Of a stretch of 64,000 nt of DNA, positions 51,839 through 61,152 are shown piece by piece; position 1 is the first letter of the stretch, and the number at the start of each line of letters is the position of its first letter. The stretch is from an uncultured Actinomycetes bacterium (lineage in GTDB: Bacteria; Actinomycetota; Actinomycetes; Nanopelagicales; Nanopelagicaceae): NCBI GenBank assembly GCA_903836945.1, contig CAILSO010000019.1:1-64000 (forward strand), given 5' to 3'. A program made the position numbers and the translations under genes. Under the pieces are notes generated by a model. The model worked only from the letters and a program-made list of their open reading frames with translations. It did not search any database and was not told the origin of the DNA.

Positions 51839-52095
51839 ATGCCCAAAATCGCCAAGCTGCCTTAAAAAACCGAGAAGAAAGCAATGAAAACGGTGGTGAA
51901 AACGGTGGGGACTTGGGCAATTAATCCGGGAAGAAATGGGAAATAAATGGGTAAAGATGGTTGAAAGTGGGGAAAAATGGAGTAAAGTGGTGCATGTACT
52001 CAATTCCGGGGGGATTTGAGCGCAGAAACCAGCAATAGATGGTCTCTAGCAAGAGGCCATAACAAAGGTAAGAAATTAAGGGGAGGTGGGTCGAA
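51839..52095 (+). promoter_or_regulatory. mraZ promoter with MraZ-type operator repeats
   Basis: This 305-bp gap (51791-52095) holds no gene. Six TGG boxes start at 51937, 51948, 51958, 51968, 51978 and 51988, that is TGGNN plus five-base spacers every 10 bp. This is the known operator layout of MraZ, which binds TGGGN repeats in front of its own gene. A promoter overlaps them: TTGAAA (51961-51966), 16 bases, TAAAGT (51983-51988). The roughly 100-base leader has a GGTCTCT/AGAGGCC hairpin (52041-52058) and a strong GGGGAGG ribosome site at 52080-52086. Confidence 0.82.
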
Positions 52096-52527
52096 GTGTT
52101 TCTAGGTACCCACGAACCAAAGCTTGATGAAAAAGGGCGCATCATCCTTCCCGCCAGATTTAGGGATGAACTAGCTAATGGCCTAGTTATAACCAAGGGC
52201 CAAGAGCGCTGCCTTTATGTATTTCCAAGTGGTGAATTTGCGGCAATTACAGAGAGATTGCGCGGAGCACCTGTAACTGAAAAAGCTGCCCGCGACTACA
52301 TGCGTGTGATGTTCGCCGGAGCTCATGATGAAGTTCCAGATAAACAAGGTCGCGTAACAATTCCAAGTGGCTTACGTACCTATGCCGGTCTTGAAAAAGA
52401 TTGTGTCGTAATCGGTGCAAATACCCGTTTAGAAATTTGGGATAACTCAGCTTGGGAAAGTTATTTAGCAGACCGCGAAAAGAGTTTCTCAGATGTGTCA
52501 TCGGAGGTGTTACCCGGTTTGTTTTAA
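52096..52527 (+). CDS. mraZ: Transcriptional regulator MraZ
   Basis: MraZ is a ring-forming DNA-binding protein that represses the division and cell wall cluster it heads. The 143-residue protein has two SpoVT/AbrB-like beta domains: [17 protein letters not shown] (about 11-27) and [18 protein letters not shown] (about 82-99). The first residues [10 protein letters not shown] are typical. GTG start at 52096 behind GGGGAGG. Its likely binding repeats lie about 110-160 bases upstream. Confidence 0.96.
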   Translation: MFLGTHEPKLDEKGRIILPARFRDELANGLVITKGQERCLYVFPSGEFAAITERLRGAPVTEKAARDYMRVMFAGAHDEVPDKQGRVTIPSGLRTYAGLEKDCVVIGANTRLEIWDNSAWESYLADREKSFSDVSSEVLPGLF

Positions 52528-52538
52528 CGGGAGAGAAA

Positions 52539-52635
52539 TTATGAATTGTGGCCATCGCCGACCTCAATAACGACGCCCCTTCCCCGGCGCCGTTACCCCC
52601 AAGATCCGTCGGCCGGCGATGACCAGAGTTCATAA
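52539..52635 (+). ncRNA. Structured leader RNA before rsmH, probably the mraW RNA motif
   Basis: The mraZ-rsmH gap is not coding but folds: TTATGAA (52539-52545) pairs with TTCATAA (52629-52635), CATCGCCG (52553-52560) with CGGCGATG (52614-52621), and TAACG (52568-52572) with CGTTA (52591-52595) around a GCC/GGC inner helix. The element is far richer in GC than its surroundings, which suggests selection. A conserved mraW motif is known upstream of mraW/rsmH in actinobacteria; I assign it by place and shape, not by search. Confidence 0.68.
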
Positions 52636-52672
52636 CCAAGAAAAAAATGTAGTGAGCGAAGTTAAAAGTTTC

Positions 52673-52716
52673 AAATAGAAGTGAAATAGAAGTGAAATAG
52701 AAGTGAAATAGAAGTG
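52673..52716 (+). repeat. 11-bp tandem repeat upstream of rsmH
   Basis: Four exact copies of AAATAGAAGTG (52673, 52684, 52695, 52706) plus a partial fifth that runs into the ribosome site AAAGGGGAAG of rsmH. Unit length 11 and stops in all frames rule out coding. Confidence 0.92.
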
Positions 52717-52729
52717 AAAGGGGAAGCAG

Positions 52730-53674
52730 ATGCAGCAACATATACCAGTCGCACTTGAGCGCTGTATTGCACTGCTTACACCAGCTCTTGAAAATAAGAC
52801 TAACCCGGTAGTTATAGATGCAACTCTTGGCCAAGGCGGACATTCAAAGGCGCTATTAAATACCTTTCCAACGCTAAAGATTATTGGGCTTGACCGTGAT
52901 CTAAGTGCCATAGAACTAGCCAAAACAAATTTGCAGGAGGTAATGGATCGAACCGTAATAGTTCATGCAGTTTACGATGAGATCACGCAAGTATTAGAAA
53001 ATCTAGGAATTTCTAAAGTTGATGGAATCCTCTTTGATCTTGGCGTCTCTTCGATGCAATTAGATAATGCTGACCGAGGATTTTCATATGCAAATCCAGC
53101 GCCGCTAGATATGCGCATGGATCAGAGTCAAGGAATTAGCGCGCAGGAAGTAATTAATTCATATTCAAAGGGCGAACTCGTAAGAGTGATTCGTAATTTT
53201 GGTGAAGAGAAGTTTGCAACTAGGATCGTTGATAATTTAATAAAGGCTCGCGAGGCCGGGACTATTAATACAACCAAAGATTTAGCAGAACTAGTGAAGG
53301 AAAGTATTCCTGCGGCTACTCGTCGCACCGGCGGTAATCCAGCCAAGCGAACATTCCAGGCCTTGCGCATTGAAGTAAATCAAGAGCTGGCAGTGCTAGA
53401 GCGCGCCATCCCACAAGCGATTGCGGCCTTGCAGGTTGGCGGTCGATTGGTTGTTATGTCCTACCAATCACTCGAAGACAAGATCGTTAAGAGCGCATTT
53501 TCTAAGGTGACTGCATCCAGAACACCTCTTGGGCTGCCTATTGATCTACCTAATTCGAAGGCGGATTACAAACTGGTTATTAGTGGAAGCGAAGCGGCTA
53601 GCGCGGATGAAATAGCGAAGAACCCACGAGCCGGATCGATGCGCCTTCGAGCTTTGGAAAGGGTGGCGGCATAA
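52730..53674 (+). CDS. rsmH: 16S rRNA (cytosine(1402)-N(4))-methyltransferase
   Basis: RsmH (MraW) methylates C1402 of 16S rRNA. The 314-residue protein starts QHIPVALERCIALL, with the SAM-binding motif VIDATLGQGGHSKALL (about 25-40), GLDRDLSAIELA, and GILFDLGVSSMQLDNADRGFSY-type core (about 100); DxRMDQ follows. ATG with AAGGGGAAG upstream. It is the first gene after the structured leader, and ftsL begins with no gap. Confidence 0.96.
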   Translation: MQQHIPVALERCIALLTPALENKTNPVVIDATLGQGGHSKALLNTFPTLKIIGLDRDLSAIELAKTNLQEVMDRTVIVHAVYDEITQVLENLGISKVDGILFDLGVSSMQLDNADRGFSYANPAPLDMRMDQSQGISAQEVINSYSKGELVRVIRNFGEEKFATRIVDNLIKAREAGTINTTKDLAELVKESIPAATRRTGGNPAKRTFQALRIEVNQELAVLERAIPQAIAALQVGGRLVVMSYQSLEDKIVKSAFSKVTASRTPLGLPIDLPNSKADYKLVISGSEAASADEIAKNPRAGSMRLRALERVAA

Positions 53675-54037
53675 ATGGCTATCACTACCTTAATTCCATC
53701 ATTTGAAATTCCAATTTCTAGACGGTCACTTCTCTCACTTGTTAATTCCAGGCAGATTAGCGAGCGAGTAAATTCCAGACGATTTCTCTTCACCATCGTT
53801 TTTGTCGTGACTCTAAATATCTTAATCGTGGCCTCAATCAATATTTTGATGACCCAAGATGCCTTTACCTTGCAACATTTAAAGAATCAACGCAACCTAA
53901 CCTTGGATCAACGCGATGCGATCGTAAAACTTGTTGATCAAAAGAATTCGCCAGATCAATTGGCGGCAGCTGCGGCAAAAATGGGAATGGTTCCTGCTGG
54001 TTCTATTAGCTACATCGATATGAGCACAAAGCCATGA
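53675..54037 (+). CDS. ftsL: FtsL-like cell division protein
   Basis: A 120-residue bitopic membrane protein in the ftsL position. The cytoplasmic part (1-36) is followed by one membrane helix (about 37-58, FLFTIVFVVTLNILIVASIN) and an extracytoplasmic helix with heptad-like leucines (LQHLKNQRNLTLDQRDAIVKL), the coiled coil that pairs with FtsB/DivIC. Sequence identity in this family is low, so the call rests on topology and position between rsmH and ftsI. Confidence 0.83.
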   Translation: MAITTLIPSFEIPISRRSLLSLVNSRQISERVNSRRFLFTIVFVVTLNILIVASINILMTQDAFTLQHLKNQRNLTLDQRDAIVKLVDQKNSPDQLAAAAAKMGMVPAGSISYIDMSTKP

Positions 54038-55836
54038 GCCATCATTCATTAGTTCATAAGCGTATTCAGCAGCTCTTTGTTGCCACTTTGGTACTTTTCG
54101 CAATTATCGTTCTTCAACTAATTTCAGTACAGGTCGTACGTGCCGGTTCAATTAGCGCCAAGGCAAATCACGAATTACAAAACTTTTCAGTACTTCCAGC
54201 GCCACGCGGCTTGATCTCTGATGTAAATGGCGTGGAACTTGCAAGAAGCGTAGCTGCTGTAACCATCGTCGTTGATCAGACGGAAATTACAGATCCGGCA
54301 AAGGCCGCTGAAATCACTTCACCAATTTTAGGAATGCCGGTTGCAGATTTACAGGCGCTCTACACCGGAAAATTGATGTATAAAAAAATCGTTGTTAATG
54401 CAACCCCAGAAACCTGGATCAAAGTTCAGGATGCACTTAGCGCATATAACGCAACCGTTATGAAAGAGCGCGGGGGATTGGCTAAACGTATTGTGGGCTT
54501 CTTCTCAGAACGCGGATATATTCGTGAGTACCCAACTGGAAAACTAGCTTCATCGTTAATTGGATTTACCAATGATGCCGGAGTTGGCGCTGCTGGAATT
54601 GAGAGCAGCCTAAATAAATCGTTAGCCGGAGTAAATGGTGAATATGTTTATGAAAATGGCGCCGGAACTGTAATACCTGGTTCTGCAAAAATTAGAGTTG
54701 ATGCCAAGGCCGGAACCGCGATTCGCTTAACAGTAGACCGAGATATTCAATGGGTCGCACAAGATGCGATTTCTGCAGCGGTAAAGGCCGACCATGCAAA
54801 ATCCGGAACTGTCATTGTCATGGATCCAAAGACTGGTGCCATCTTGGCGCAGGCAAATGCGCCGACTTTTGACCCAGCCGACAAGAAGACAATTAGCCTG
54901 GCAAGTATCAGAAATCCAGCAGTGCAAGATACTTACGAACCGGGCTCTACTGGAAAAGTTATTACCTACGCCGCGGCGCTGGAGGAGAAGAAGATAACTC
55001 CAACAACGGTTCTAACCATTCCTTACACGCTTAAGGTTGGCCCAGATACCTTCCGGGATCACGAGAAGCATGCAACCGAACGTTTAACCACAACTGGCGC
55101 CTTGGCGATTTCAAGCAACACGGGTGCGATTCAAATTGGGCAACAACTCGGTTCGCAAACTTTGTATAACTACCTAACCAAATTTGGAATTGGTGAGAAT
55201 ACTGGCTCCCACTTACCGGGCGAATCAGCTGGAATTTTGCATCCTGTTTCAGAGTGGTCCGGTAGTTCCCTTCCAACATTCTCATTTGGCCAGGGATATT
55301 CCGTCACCGCCCTTCAGGCAACCAGTGTTTTTGCCACGATCGCAAATGATGGCGTTCGTGTAACTCCGACCGTCGTTGCTGGAACCACTGATAGTTCTGG
55401 AAATTATTCCCCAGCGAAAGATCAAAAGAGTGAACGCGTGGTTAGCGCAGCAACCGCCGCCACAATTCGCACCATGTTGGAGAGCGTTGTTTCAGCAGAT
55501 GGAACCGCACCTACAGCTGCCATCCCGGGTTATCGCGTGGCAGGCAAGACAGGTACTGCTATGAGATACAGCGACAAATGCCATTGTTATAGTGGTTACA
55601 CCGCATCGTTTATTGGTTTCGCACCAGCCGATGCACCAAAGTATGTTGTGAGTGTCACCATTCAAGATCCGCAAGGTTTGCACTGGGGTGGTTCGCTTGG
55701 TGGTCCAGTTTTCAAAAAGGTTATGAGCTTTGTCCTTCAATCAAGGCATGTTGCGCCAACAAACGCATTAGATAAGGCATTTCCATTAACTGAGAGCGCA
55801 TTAACTAGTCCTGTAAAAGTGAGCCTCAAGCAATGA
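54034..55836 (+). CDS. ftsI: Septal peptidoglycan transpeptidase (penicillin-binding protein 3)
   Basis: FtsI cross-links septal peptidoglycan, working with FtsW. One N-terminal membrane anchor (about 13-35), a PBP dimerisation domain (about 50-220) and the transpeptidase domain: Ser305-x-x-Lys308 in EPGSTGKVITY, SSN in ISSNTGAIQ (about 359) and Lys505-Thr-Gly in GKTGTAMRY. A cysteine pair in DKCHCYSGY lies near 514-516. Length 600. No PASTA domain at the C-terminus. Overlaps ftsL and murE by four bases each. Confidence 0.95.
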   Translation: MSHHSLVHKRIQQLFVATLVLFAIIVLQLISVQVVRAGSISAKANHELQNFSVLPAPRGLISDVNGVELARSVAAVTIVVDQTEITDPAKAAEITSPILGMPVADLQALYTGKLMYKKIVVNATPETWIKVQDALSAYNATVMKERGGLAKRIVGFFSERGYIREYPTGKLASSLIGFTNDAGVGAAGIESSLNKSLAGVNGEYVYENGAGTVIPGSAKIRVDAKAGTAIRLTVDRDIQWVAQDAISAAVKADHAKSGTVIVMDPKTGAILAQANAPTFDPADKKTISLASIRNPAVQDTYEPGSTGKVITYAAALEEKKITPTTVLTIPYTLKVGPDTFRDHEKHATERLTTTGALAISSNTGAIQIGQQLGSQTLYNYLTKFGIGENTGSHLPGESAGILHPVSEWSGSSLPTFSFGQGYSVTALQATSVFATIANDGVRVTPTVVAGTTDSSGNYSPAKDQKSERVVSAATAATIRTMLESVVSADGTAPTAAIPGYRVAGKTGTAMRYSDKCHCYSGYTASFIGFAPADAPKYVVSVTIQDPQGLHWGGSLGGPVFKKVMSFVLQSRHVAPTNALDKAFPLTESALTSPVKVSLKQ

Positions 55837-57314
55837 TTCGCCCAATAAACGAGTGGAAAAAATCCGCTGGGGAGTTGGCTAACTATTTAGGCGCTGAAAA
55901 CTCGGCTGATTTTGAATTCAGCGGAATCACTTCTAACTCGAATGAAATTCAAGCAGGAGATCTATTCGTAGCCTTGCCTGGTGCCAAGAATCATGGAGCA
56001 AATTTTGTAGATCAAGCAAAGAGTTCTGGCGCAGTTGCTGTCTTAACTGATACTAATGGGAAAGAAATAGTCGGTAACAAATTACCAGTAATAGTTATTC
56101 AAGATCCCCGCAAAGAACTAGGGGTAATTGCCTCATGGTTTTACGAATTTCCTTCAAGATCGTTGTCGCTAGTTGGAATAACGGGAACTAATGGCAAGAC
56201 CACCACTAGCTCACTTTTGGATGAGATTTGGCGCTATGCACAAAAGCAATCTGCCCTAATTGGAACCACCGGGATCGCTATCGGGGGTGAGAATTTTCAA
56301 ACCACATTTACAACCCCAGAAGCTGCATCTCTTGCGGCAATCTTTGCAACGACCCGAGAACGAAATATTTCGCTAACGGCGATGGAAGTAAGTAGCCATG
56401 CGATTGAACTTAACCGAATCAAAGGCACGCACTTTAAATTTGTTGGGTTCACCAACCTAACCCAGGATCATCTGGATTTTCACGGCGATATTGAAAGCTA
56501 TTTCAAAGCCAAAGCCAGGTTATTTGACAATGAATATGCCGAACTTGGATTTATAAATATTGATGACGAGTATGGCGCAAAACTCTTTAAAATCGCCGCC
56601 ATCCCAGTAATTGGACTTTCGAAAAGTGATCGCAAAGCGCAATGGTATTTCGAAAGTATCGTCCCGCTACAAGGTGGTTACGAGGTTGCCATTAGAGGAA
56701 CTGGTGGGATTTTAATTGAGGGAAAAATTTATCTCATCGGTGAACACAATTTAGATAATCTACTCATGGCAAGTGCCATGGCCTTTGAAAGTGGCATCGA
56801 CCCCCTTGTAATTGGAAACTCATTCGCTCACTTAGTAGGCGCACCGGGGCGGCTAGAGCAGGTTGCAATTGGGCAGAAATATTTAGCCTTAGTTGATTAC
56901 GCCCACACTCCTGATGCCGTCGCTCGCGTATTGGCCGCGTTGCGCGCACAAATTAAGGGCAAGATCATCGCAGTTCTCGGTTGCGGGGGAGATCGCGATC
57001 GCACTAAACGCCCGCTTATGGGCCGAGAGTTATTAAATGGCAGTGATCTAGCGATCTTCACCAGTGATAATCCAAGATCCGAAGATCCAAATACAATTTT
57101 AAACGAGATGGTTTCAGGTTTAGAAATTCGCGAGAGCGATTGCATCGTCCTTGATCGCAGGGAGGCAATTGCCTTAGCTGTAGCCAACGCCGCTGATGGA
57201 GATTGCGTGATTCTTTTAGGGAAGGGGCATGAAGTTGGCCAGGAGATTTCTGGCGTTAAATATCCTTTTGATGATCGAATCGAATTGGCTAGAGCGATCG
57301 AGGAATTGGGATGA
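55833..57314 (+). CDS. murE: UDP-MurNAc-tripeptide synthetase, meso-DAP type
   Basis: Adds the third amino acid to the peptidoglycan stem. The 493-residue Mur ligase has GITGTNGKTTTS (about 113-124), the central domain TAMEVSSHAIEL (about 187) and the C-terminal domain with Asp412-Asn-Pro-Arg415 in TSDNPRSEDP. The DNPR motif marks enzymes that use meso-diaminopimelate; lysine enzymes differ here. So the wall should be of the meso-DAP kind, as in most actinobacteria. Overlaps its neighbours by four bases on both sides. Confidence 0.96.
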   Translation: MIRPINEWKKSAGELANYLGAENSADFEFSGITSNSNEIQAGDLFVALPGAKNHGANFVDQAKSSGAVAVLTDTNGKEIVGNKLPVIVIQDPRKELGVIASWFYEFPSRSLSLVGITGTNGKTTTSSLLDEIWRYAQKQSALIGTTGIAIGGENFQTTFTTPEAASLAAIFATTRERNISLTAMEVSSHAIELNRIKGTHFKFVGFTNLTQDHLDFHGDIESYFKAKARLFDNEYAELGFINIDDEYGAKLFKIAAIPVIGLSKSDRKAQWYFESIVPLQGGYEVAIRGTGGILIEGKIYLIGEHNLDNLLMASAMAFESGIDPLVIGNSFAHLVGAPGRLEQVAIGQKYLALVDYAHTPDAVARVLAALRAQIKGKIIAVLGCGGDRDRTKRPLMGRELLNGSDLAIFTSDNPRSEDPNTILNEMVSGLEIRESDCIVLDRREAIALAVANAADGDCVILLGKGHEVGQEISGVKYPFDDRIELARAIEELG

Positions 57315-58732
57315 TTGAACTTAGCTTTGGTGAGATCGCTAACTTAGTAAATGGCAAATTAATTGGATTAGCCGAGAGCGATCGAACATCGGCAGCTCCG
57401 ATAATTGATTCAAGGTTGGCCGCTAAAGGTAAATTTTTTGCCGCATTTAATGGGGCGCAGGTTGATGGACATGATTTTGCCAAGCAAGCGATAGATGATG
57501 GATGTGAATTCGTACTTGCCAGCAAAGACCTTGGCTTGCCTTCGATCCTCGTAGCCGATGTTCAAGAGGCGCTGACTACTTTGGCAACTTATGTGCGAAG
57601 CAAATTGAAGGCTCTAACGGTTATTGGAATTACCGGATCGCAGGGTAAGACAACGACCAAGGACTTACTCGCGCATATTTTAGCAATTTCGGGCAAGACG
57701 ATCGCACCAGAGGCATCATTAAATAATGAATTGGGTGTGCCGCTCTTAATTCTGCAATGCGATGAACAAACCAAGTACTGCATTGTTGAAATGGGCGCTA
57801 GACACAAGGGCGATATCGCTCACCTGGTTTCAATTGCAAAGCCAAGTATTGGATTAGTTTTATCGGTAGGCACTGCGCACCTAGGTGAATTTGGTTCCAG
57901 AGAAGTGATCGCAAAGACAAAACAGGAATTGATACTTGGGCTTGATGCTGGGTCAAGCGCAATCCTTGGAAGCTATGACGAATTCACACCACATATGGCA
58001 GAGGGACTAGATTTAAAGGTCTTAACATTTGGGCAAAAACCAAATTGCGAAGTCCGGGCGGCGGATCTTGAACTCCGAGAAGGTAGAGCGCATTTTGATT
58101 TGGTTACTCCAGCTGGTCGGGCCACCGTTAGCCTGCAACTTCTTGGTATCCACCAAGTAGCCAATGCCTTGGCTGCGGCAGCTGTGGCGACCGCGCTTAA
58201 TCTTCCGATTGAATCAATTGCCGCTGCTCTCTCGACTGCAGAACAGAAGAGTCGTTGGCGCATGGAGTTATCCAATATCGGTGGCGTCTTGTTGATAAAT
58301 GATTCGTACAACGCAAATCCCGAGAGTATGGCTGCCGCCCTTCACACTTTGGCCTTACTAACTCAGGAACGGGGTGGGGTCAGCTGGGCATTTCTGGGCA
58401 AGATGCACGAGCTCGGCGCGTCAGCCACCAAAGAGCATGAAGAAATTGGCAGACTCGCATCTGAAATTGGTATCGACCATCTAATAAGCATTGGAACCGA
58501 GGATTACCTCACAGCAGTCCGTTCGGATTTAGAGAATGAAGGGGAGGTCGAATTGCATCACTTCCCGACGCTAGATTCCGCACAATCCCTCTTCACGCAT
58601 ATTGGCGGCGGCGATGTAGTTTTAGTTAAGGCTTCAAGAGCTGAAGGCTTTGAACTCCTTGCCCAAGAGCTCACCTCTTATCTTTCAAGTGATCAATTAA
58701 CTCAAGCAAAAGATATGGGAAGTGCCAATTGA
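57311..58732 (+). CDS. murF: UDP-MurNAc-tripeptide--D-alanyl-D-alanine ligase
   Basis: Attaches D-Ala-D-Ala to the stem peptide. A 473-residue Mur ligase: ATP motif [17 protein letters not shown] (about 98-115), [13 protein letters not shown], the motif [15 protein letters not shown] (about 158), and C-terminal [18 protein letters not shown] (about 330), which is diagnostic for MurF. ATG start overlaps murE by four bases. Confidence 0.96.
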   Translation: MIELSFGEIANLVNGKLIGLAESDRTSAAPIIDSRLAAKGKFFAAFNGAQVDGHDFAKQAIDDGCEFVLASKDLGLPSILVADVQEALTTLATYVRSKLKALTVIGITGSQGKTTTKDLLAHILAISGKTIAPEASLNNELGVPLLILQCDEQTKYCIVEMGARHKGDIAHLVSIAKPSIGLVLSVGTAHLGEFGSREVIAKTKQELILGLDAGSSAILGSYDEFTPHMAEGLDLKVLTFGQKPNCEVRAADLELREGRAHFDLVTPAGRATVSLQLLGIHQVANALAAAAVATALNLPIESIAAALSTAEQKSRWRMELSNIGGVLLINDSYNANPESMAAALHTLALLTQERGGVSWAFLGKMHELGASATKEHEEIGRLASEIGIDHLISIGTEDYLTAVRSDLENEGEVELHHFPTLDSAQSLFTHIGGGDVVLVKASRAEGFELLAQELTSYLSSDQLTQAKDMGSAN

Positions 58733-59790
58733 AAGGGATCATTTACGCCGGATCGCTATCAACGCTATTTAGCTTTTTATTCACACCGATCCTAATTCGA
58801 CTCCTTGCAAGAAAGGGATATGGCCAAGAGATTCGCGATGATGGCCCAAAATCTCATCACACAAAACGTGGCACCCCAACCATGGGCGGAATTGTTTTCA
58901 TCTCTGCGAGCACCTTTGCCTATTTAATTAGCCATTTAATTTCTGGAGTGGCGCTAAGTGCATCGGCGCTTTTAGTAATCGGATTGATGTGCGGCCTTGG
59001 CCTGGTCGGCTTTCTAGATGACTGGCTGAAGATTTCTCGAAAGCAATCGCTGGGGCTAAAGGCTAGGGAGAAGTTACTTGGCCAAGCAATTATTGCTGCA
59101 GGTTTTGGTGTACTCGGCTTACATTTTCGAGATAGTTATGGCCTAACACCAATATCAACGCACCTTTCAACAGTCCGTGAAACTTCACTTGTTATTGGAA
59201 CCGCCGCAGCAATTATCTGGATCATCTTTTTAGTATTAGGAACTAGCAACGGAGTTAACCTAACTGATGGCTTGGATGGTTTGGCATCGGGCGCAGCAAT
59301 CTTGGCCTTCCTTGCCTTTATCTTGATTGGTGTTTGGGAATTCAAACAAAGCTGCGCACTTGGACAAGTTTCGCAATGTTATGAAGTTCGAGATCCCTTA
59401 GATATTGCAGTTCTTGCCGCAGCTCTCGCTGGTGCCTGCGCTGGTTTCCTTTGGTGGAACGCTTCACCTGCACGAATTTTTATGGGAGATGTTGGTTCAC
59501 TGGCCCTCGGTGGTGCGATATCTGGAATCGGTATCGTCCTTCGCACGGAGATGTTATTGGCTCTCTTAGGTGGCCTATTTGTAATTATTACGCTATCTGT
59601 CATTATTCAAACTGGTTTCTTCAAAATTTCTGGTGGCAAGCGCGTCTTCAAGATGGCACCGCTACAACATCACTTCGAGCTACTTGGTTGGGGAGAAGTG
59701 ACAATCGTGATCCGCTTCTGGATTATTGCGGGTCTTAGTGTTGCTGCTGGACTTGGCCTATTTTATGGACAATGGGTTGTCTCCCAATAA
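58729..59790 (+). CDS. mraY: Phospho-MurNAc-pentapeptide transferase
   Basis: MraY moves phospho-MurNAc-pentapeptide from UDP to undecaprenyl phosphate, making lipid I. The 353-residue protein has ten helices and conserved loops: [12 protein letters not shown] (about 44-55), [17 protein letters not shown] (about 97), [15 protein letters not shown] (about 177) with catalytic Asp residues, [12 protein letters not shown] (about 250) and [13 protein letters not shown] (about 307). The start is TTG, overlapping the murF stop as TTGA. Confidence 0.96.
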   Translation: MKGIIYAGSLSTLFSFLFTPILIRLLARKGYGQEIRDDGPKSHHTKRGTPTMGGIVFISASTFAYLISHLISGVALSASALLVIGLMCGLGLVGFLDDWLKISRKQSLGLKAREKLLGQAIIAAGFGVLGLHFRDSYGLTPISTHLSTVRETSLVIGTAAAIIWIIFLVLGTSNGVNLTDGLDGLASGAAILAFLAFILIGVWEFKQSCALGQVSQCYEVRDPLDIAVLAAALAGACAGFLWWNASPARIFMGDVGSLALGGAISGIGIVLRTEMLLALLGGLFVIITLSVIIQTGFFKISGGKRVFKMAPLQHHFELLGWGEVTIVIRFWIIAGLSVAAGLGLFYGQWVVSQ

Positions 59791-61151
59791 TGTCCTTCTT
59801 ATCGCAACTAGCTAGCAAAAAAGTTTTGGTCGTAGGTGGCGGTAAAACCGGCATTGCTGTTGCGCAATTCTTGGAGACACAAAATGTGGATTTCAAGATT
59901 ATTGATGAAGAAGTTATTGATCACGCCAAATACATTCCAATGGACTCTAATCCTTCGGGATTTGATTTAGCGATAACTTCACCTGGTTGGCGTAAAGACC
60001 ATCCTGTAATCGAGAAATTGCGTCTCGCGGGCACCAGCATCAGTAGCGAGCTCGATTTTGCCTGGCAGATTAAAGCGGAAGTGAATCCAGATCAAGCTTG
60101 GGTTGCAATTACCGGAACTAATGGAAAAACCACCACCGTACAGATGGCGCAATCGATCTTTGATCAGAGCACAATCAAGGCCATTGCCTGTGGAAACGTT
60201 GGACTTCCTGCGATCGCAGCTGTTTCAAGCAACGAGAAATATGAATTGCTAATTTTAGAACTCTCTTCATTCCAGATTGATTGGAGTGAGTTGCCAAGAT
60301 TTAAGGCCGCCGCAATTTTGAATATCGCTGAAGATCACATTGATTGGCATGGAAGTTTTAGCAACTACGCGGCGGCTAAATTAAAGGTGCTTTCACAGAG
60401 CGAGATCGCCATTTTGAATTTAGGCGATCCAGAGGTGGTACTCCGAGCTAGTTCGTATTCTGGTCGAAAGATCTTTTATGGACTAGATACACCGCAAGCT
60501 GGTGAAATTGGTTTAGTTGAAGAGTTGTTAGTCGATCGTGCCTTTGTTGTAAATCCGGAGAGCGCAGAAAGTTTTGGCGAATTGCTAGATGTAAAACCAA
60601 CCGTCCCACACAATGTTTCAAATGCCATGGCGGCCGCGGGCCTAGCACTCGCTCTTGGTGTTCCGCATCCGATTATTAAAGAGGGATTAGTTCAATTCAA
60701 ATTAGATAGTCATCGTCTGCAGGAAGTAGCTGTAATTAACGAGATTACTTGGATAAATGATTCCAAGGCAACTAACCCTCATGCAGCTGCGGCTGCCCTC
60801 TCATCATACGAATCAATTATTTGGATAGCTGGGGGACTTGCCAAGGGCGCCAAGATGGAGAAGTTAATTCAAAAATATGGCAAACGAATAAAGGAAGTGA
60901 TTTTGATTGGCGCTGATCGCGAACTCATAGCTGACGCGATCGTGAAGTACTTTCCGCAGTTGCCACTTCATCGGGTTGATGGGGATTCGGGCGCCCAAGT
61001 AATGAGTGAAGTTGTCTCCTTGGCAGCAAGGCTTGCTACTGCGGGGGACACCGTCTTACTCGCACCGGCTTGTGCGTCGATGGACCAATTTACTTCTTAC
61101 GCAGAGCGTGGCGATCTTTTTGCTAAGGCAGTTTTAGGAATTGGTGGTTAA
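59790..61151 (+). CDS. murD: UDP-MurNAc-L-alanine--D-glutamate ligase
   Basis: Adds D-glutamate to UDP-MurNAc-L-Ala. A 453-residue Mur ligase: N-terminal KVLVVGGGKTGIAVA, ATP motif ITGTNGKTTTVQM (about 108), LELSSFQIDW (about 157), NIAEDHIDWHG (about 178) and WINDSKATNPHAAAAAL (about 320), typical of MurD. The ATG at 59790 overlaps the mraY stop as TAATG; an earlier in-frame ATG at 59772 lies inside mraY and precedes non-conserved residues. Confidence 0.95.
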   Translation: MSFLSQLASKKVLVVGGGKTGIAVAQFLETQNVDFKIIDEEVIDHAKYIPMDSNPSGFDLAITSPGWRKDHPVIEKLRLAGTSISSELDFAWQIKAEVNPDQAWVAITGTNGKTTTVQMAQSIFDQSTIKAIACGNVGLPAIAAVSSNEKYELLILELSSFQIDWSELPRFKAAAILNIAEDHIDWHGSFSNYAAAKLKVLSQSEIAILNLGDPEVVLRASSYSGRKIFYGLDTPQAGEIGLVEELLVDRAFVVNPESAESFGELLDVKPTVPHNVSNAMAAAGLALALGVPHPIIKEGLVQFKLDSHRLQEVAVINEITWINDSKATNPHAAAAALSSYESIIWIAGGLAKGAKMEKLIQKYGKRIKEVILIGADRELIADAIVKYFPQLPLHRVDGDSGAQVMSEVVSLAARLATAGDTVLLAPACASMDQFTSYAERGDLFAKAVLGIGG

Positions 61152-61152
61152 G

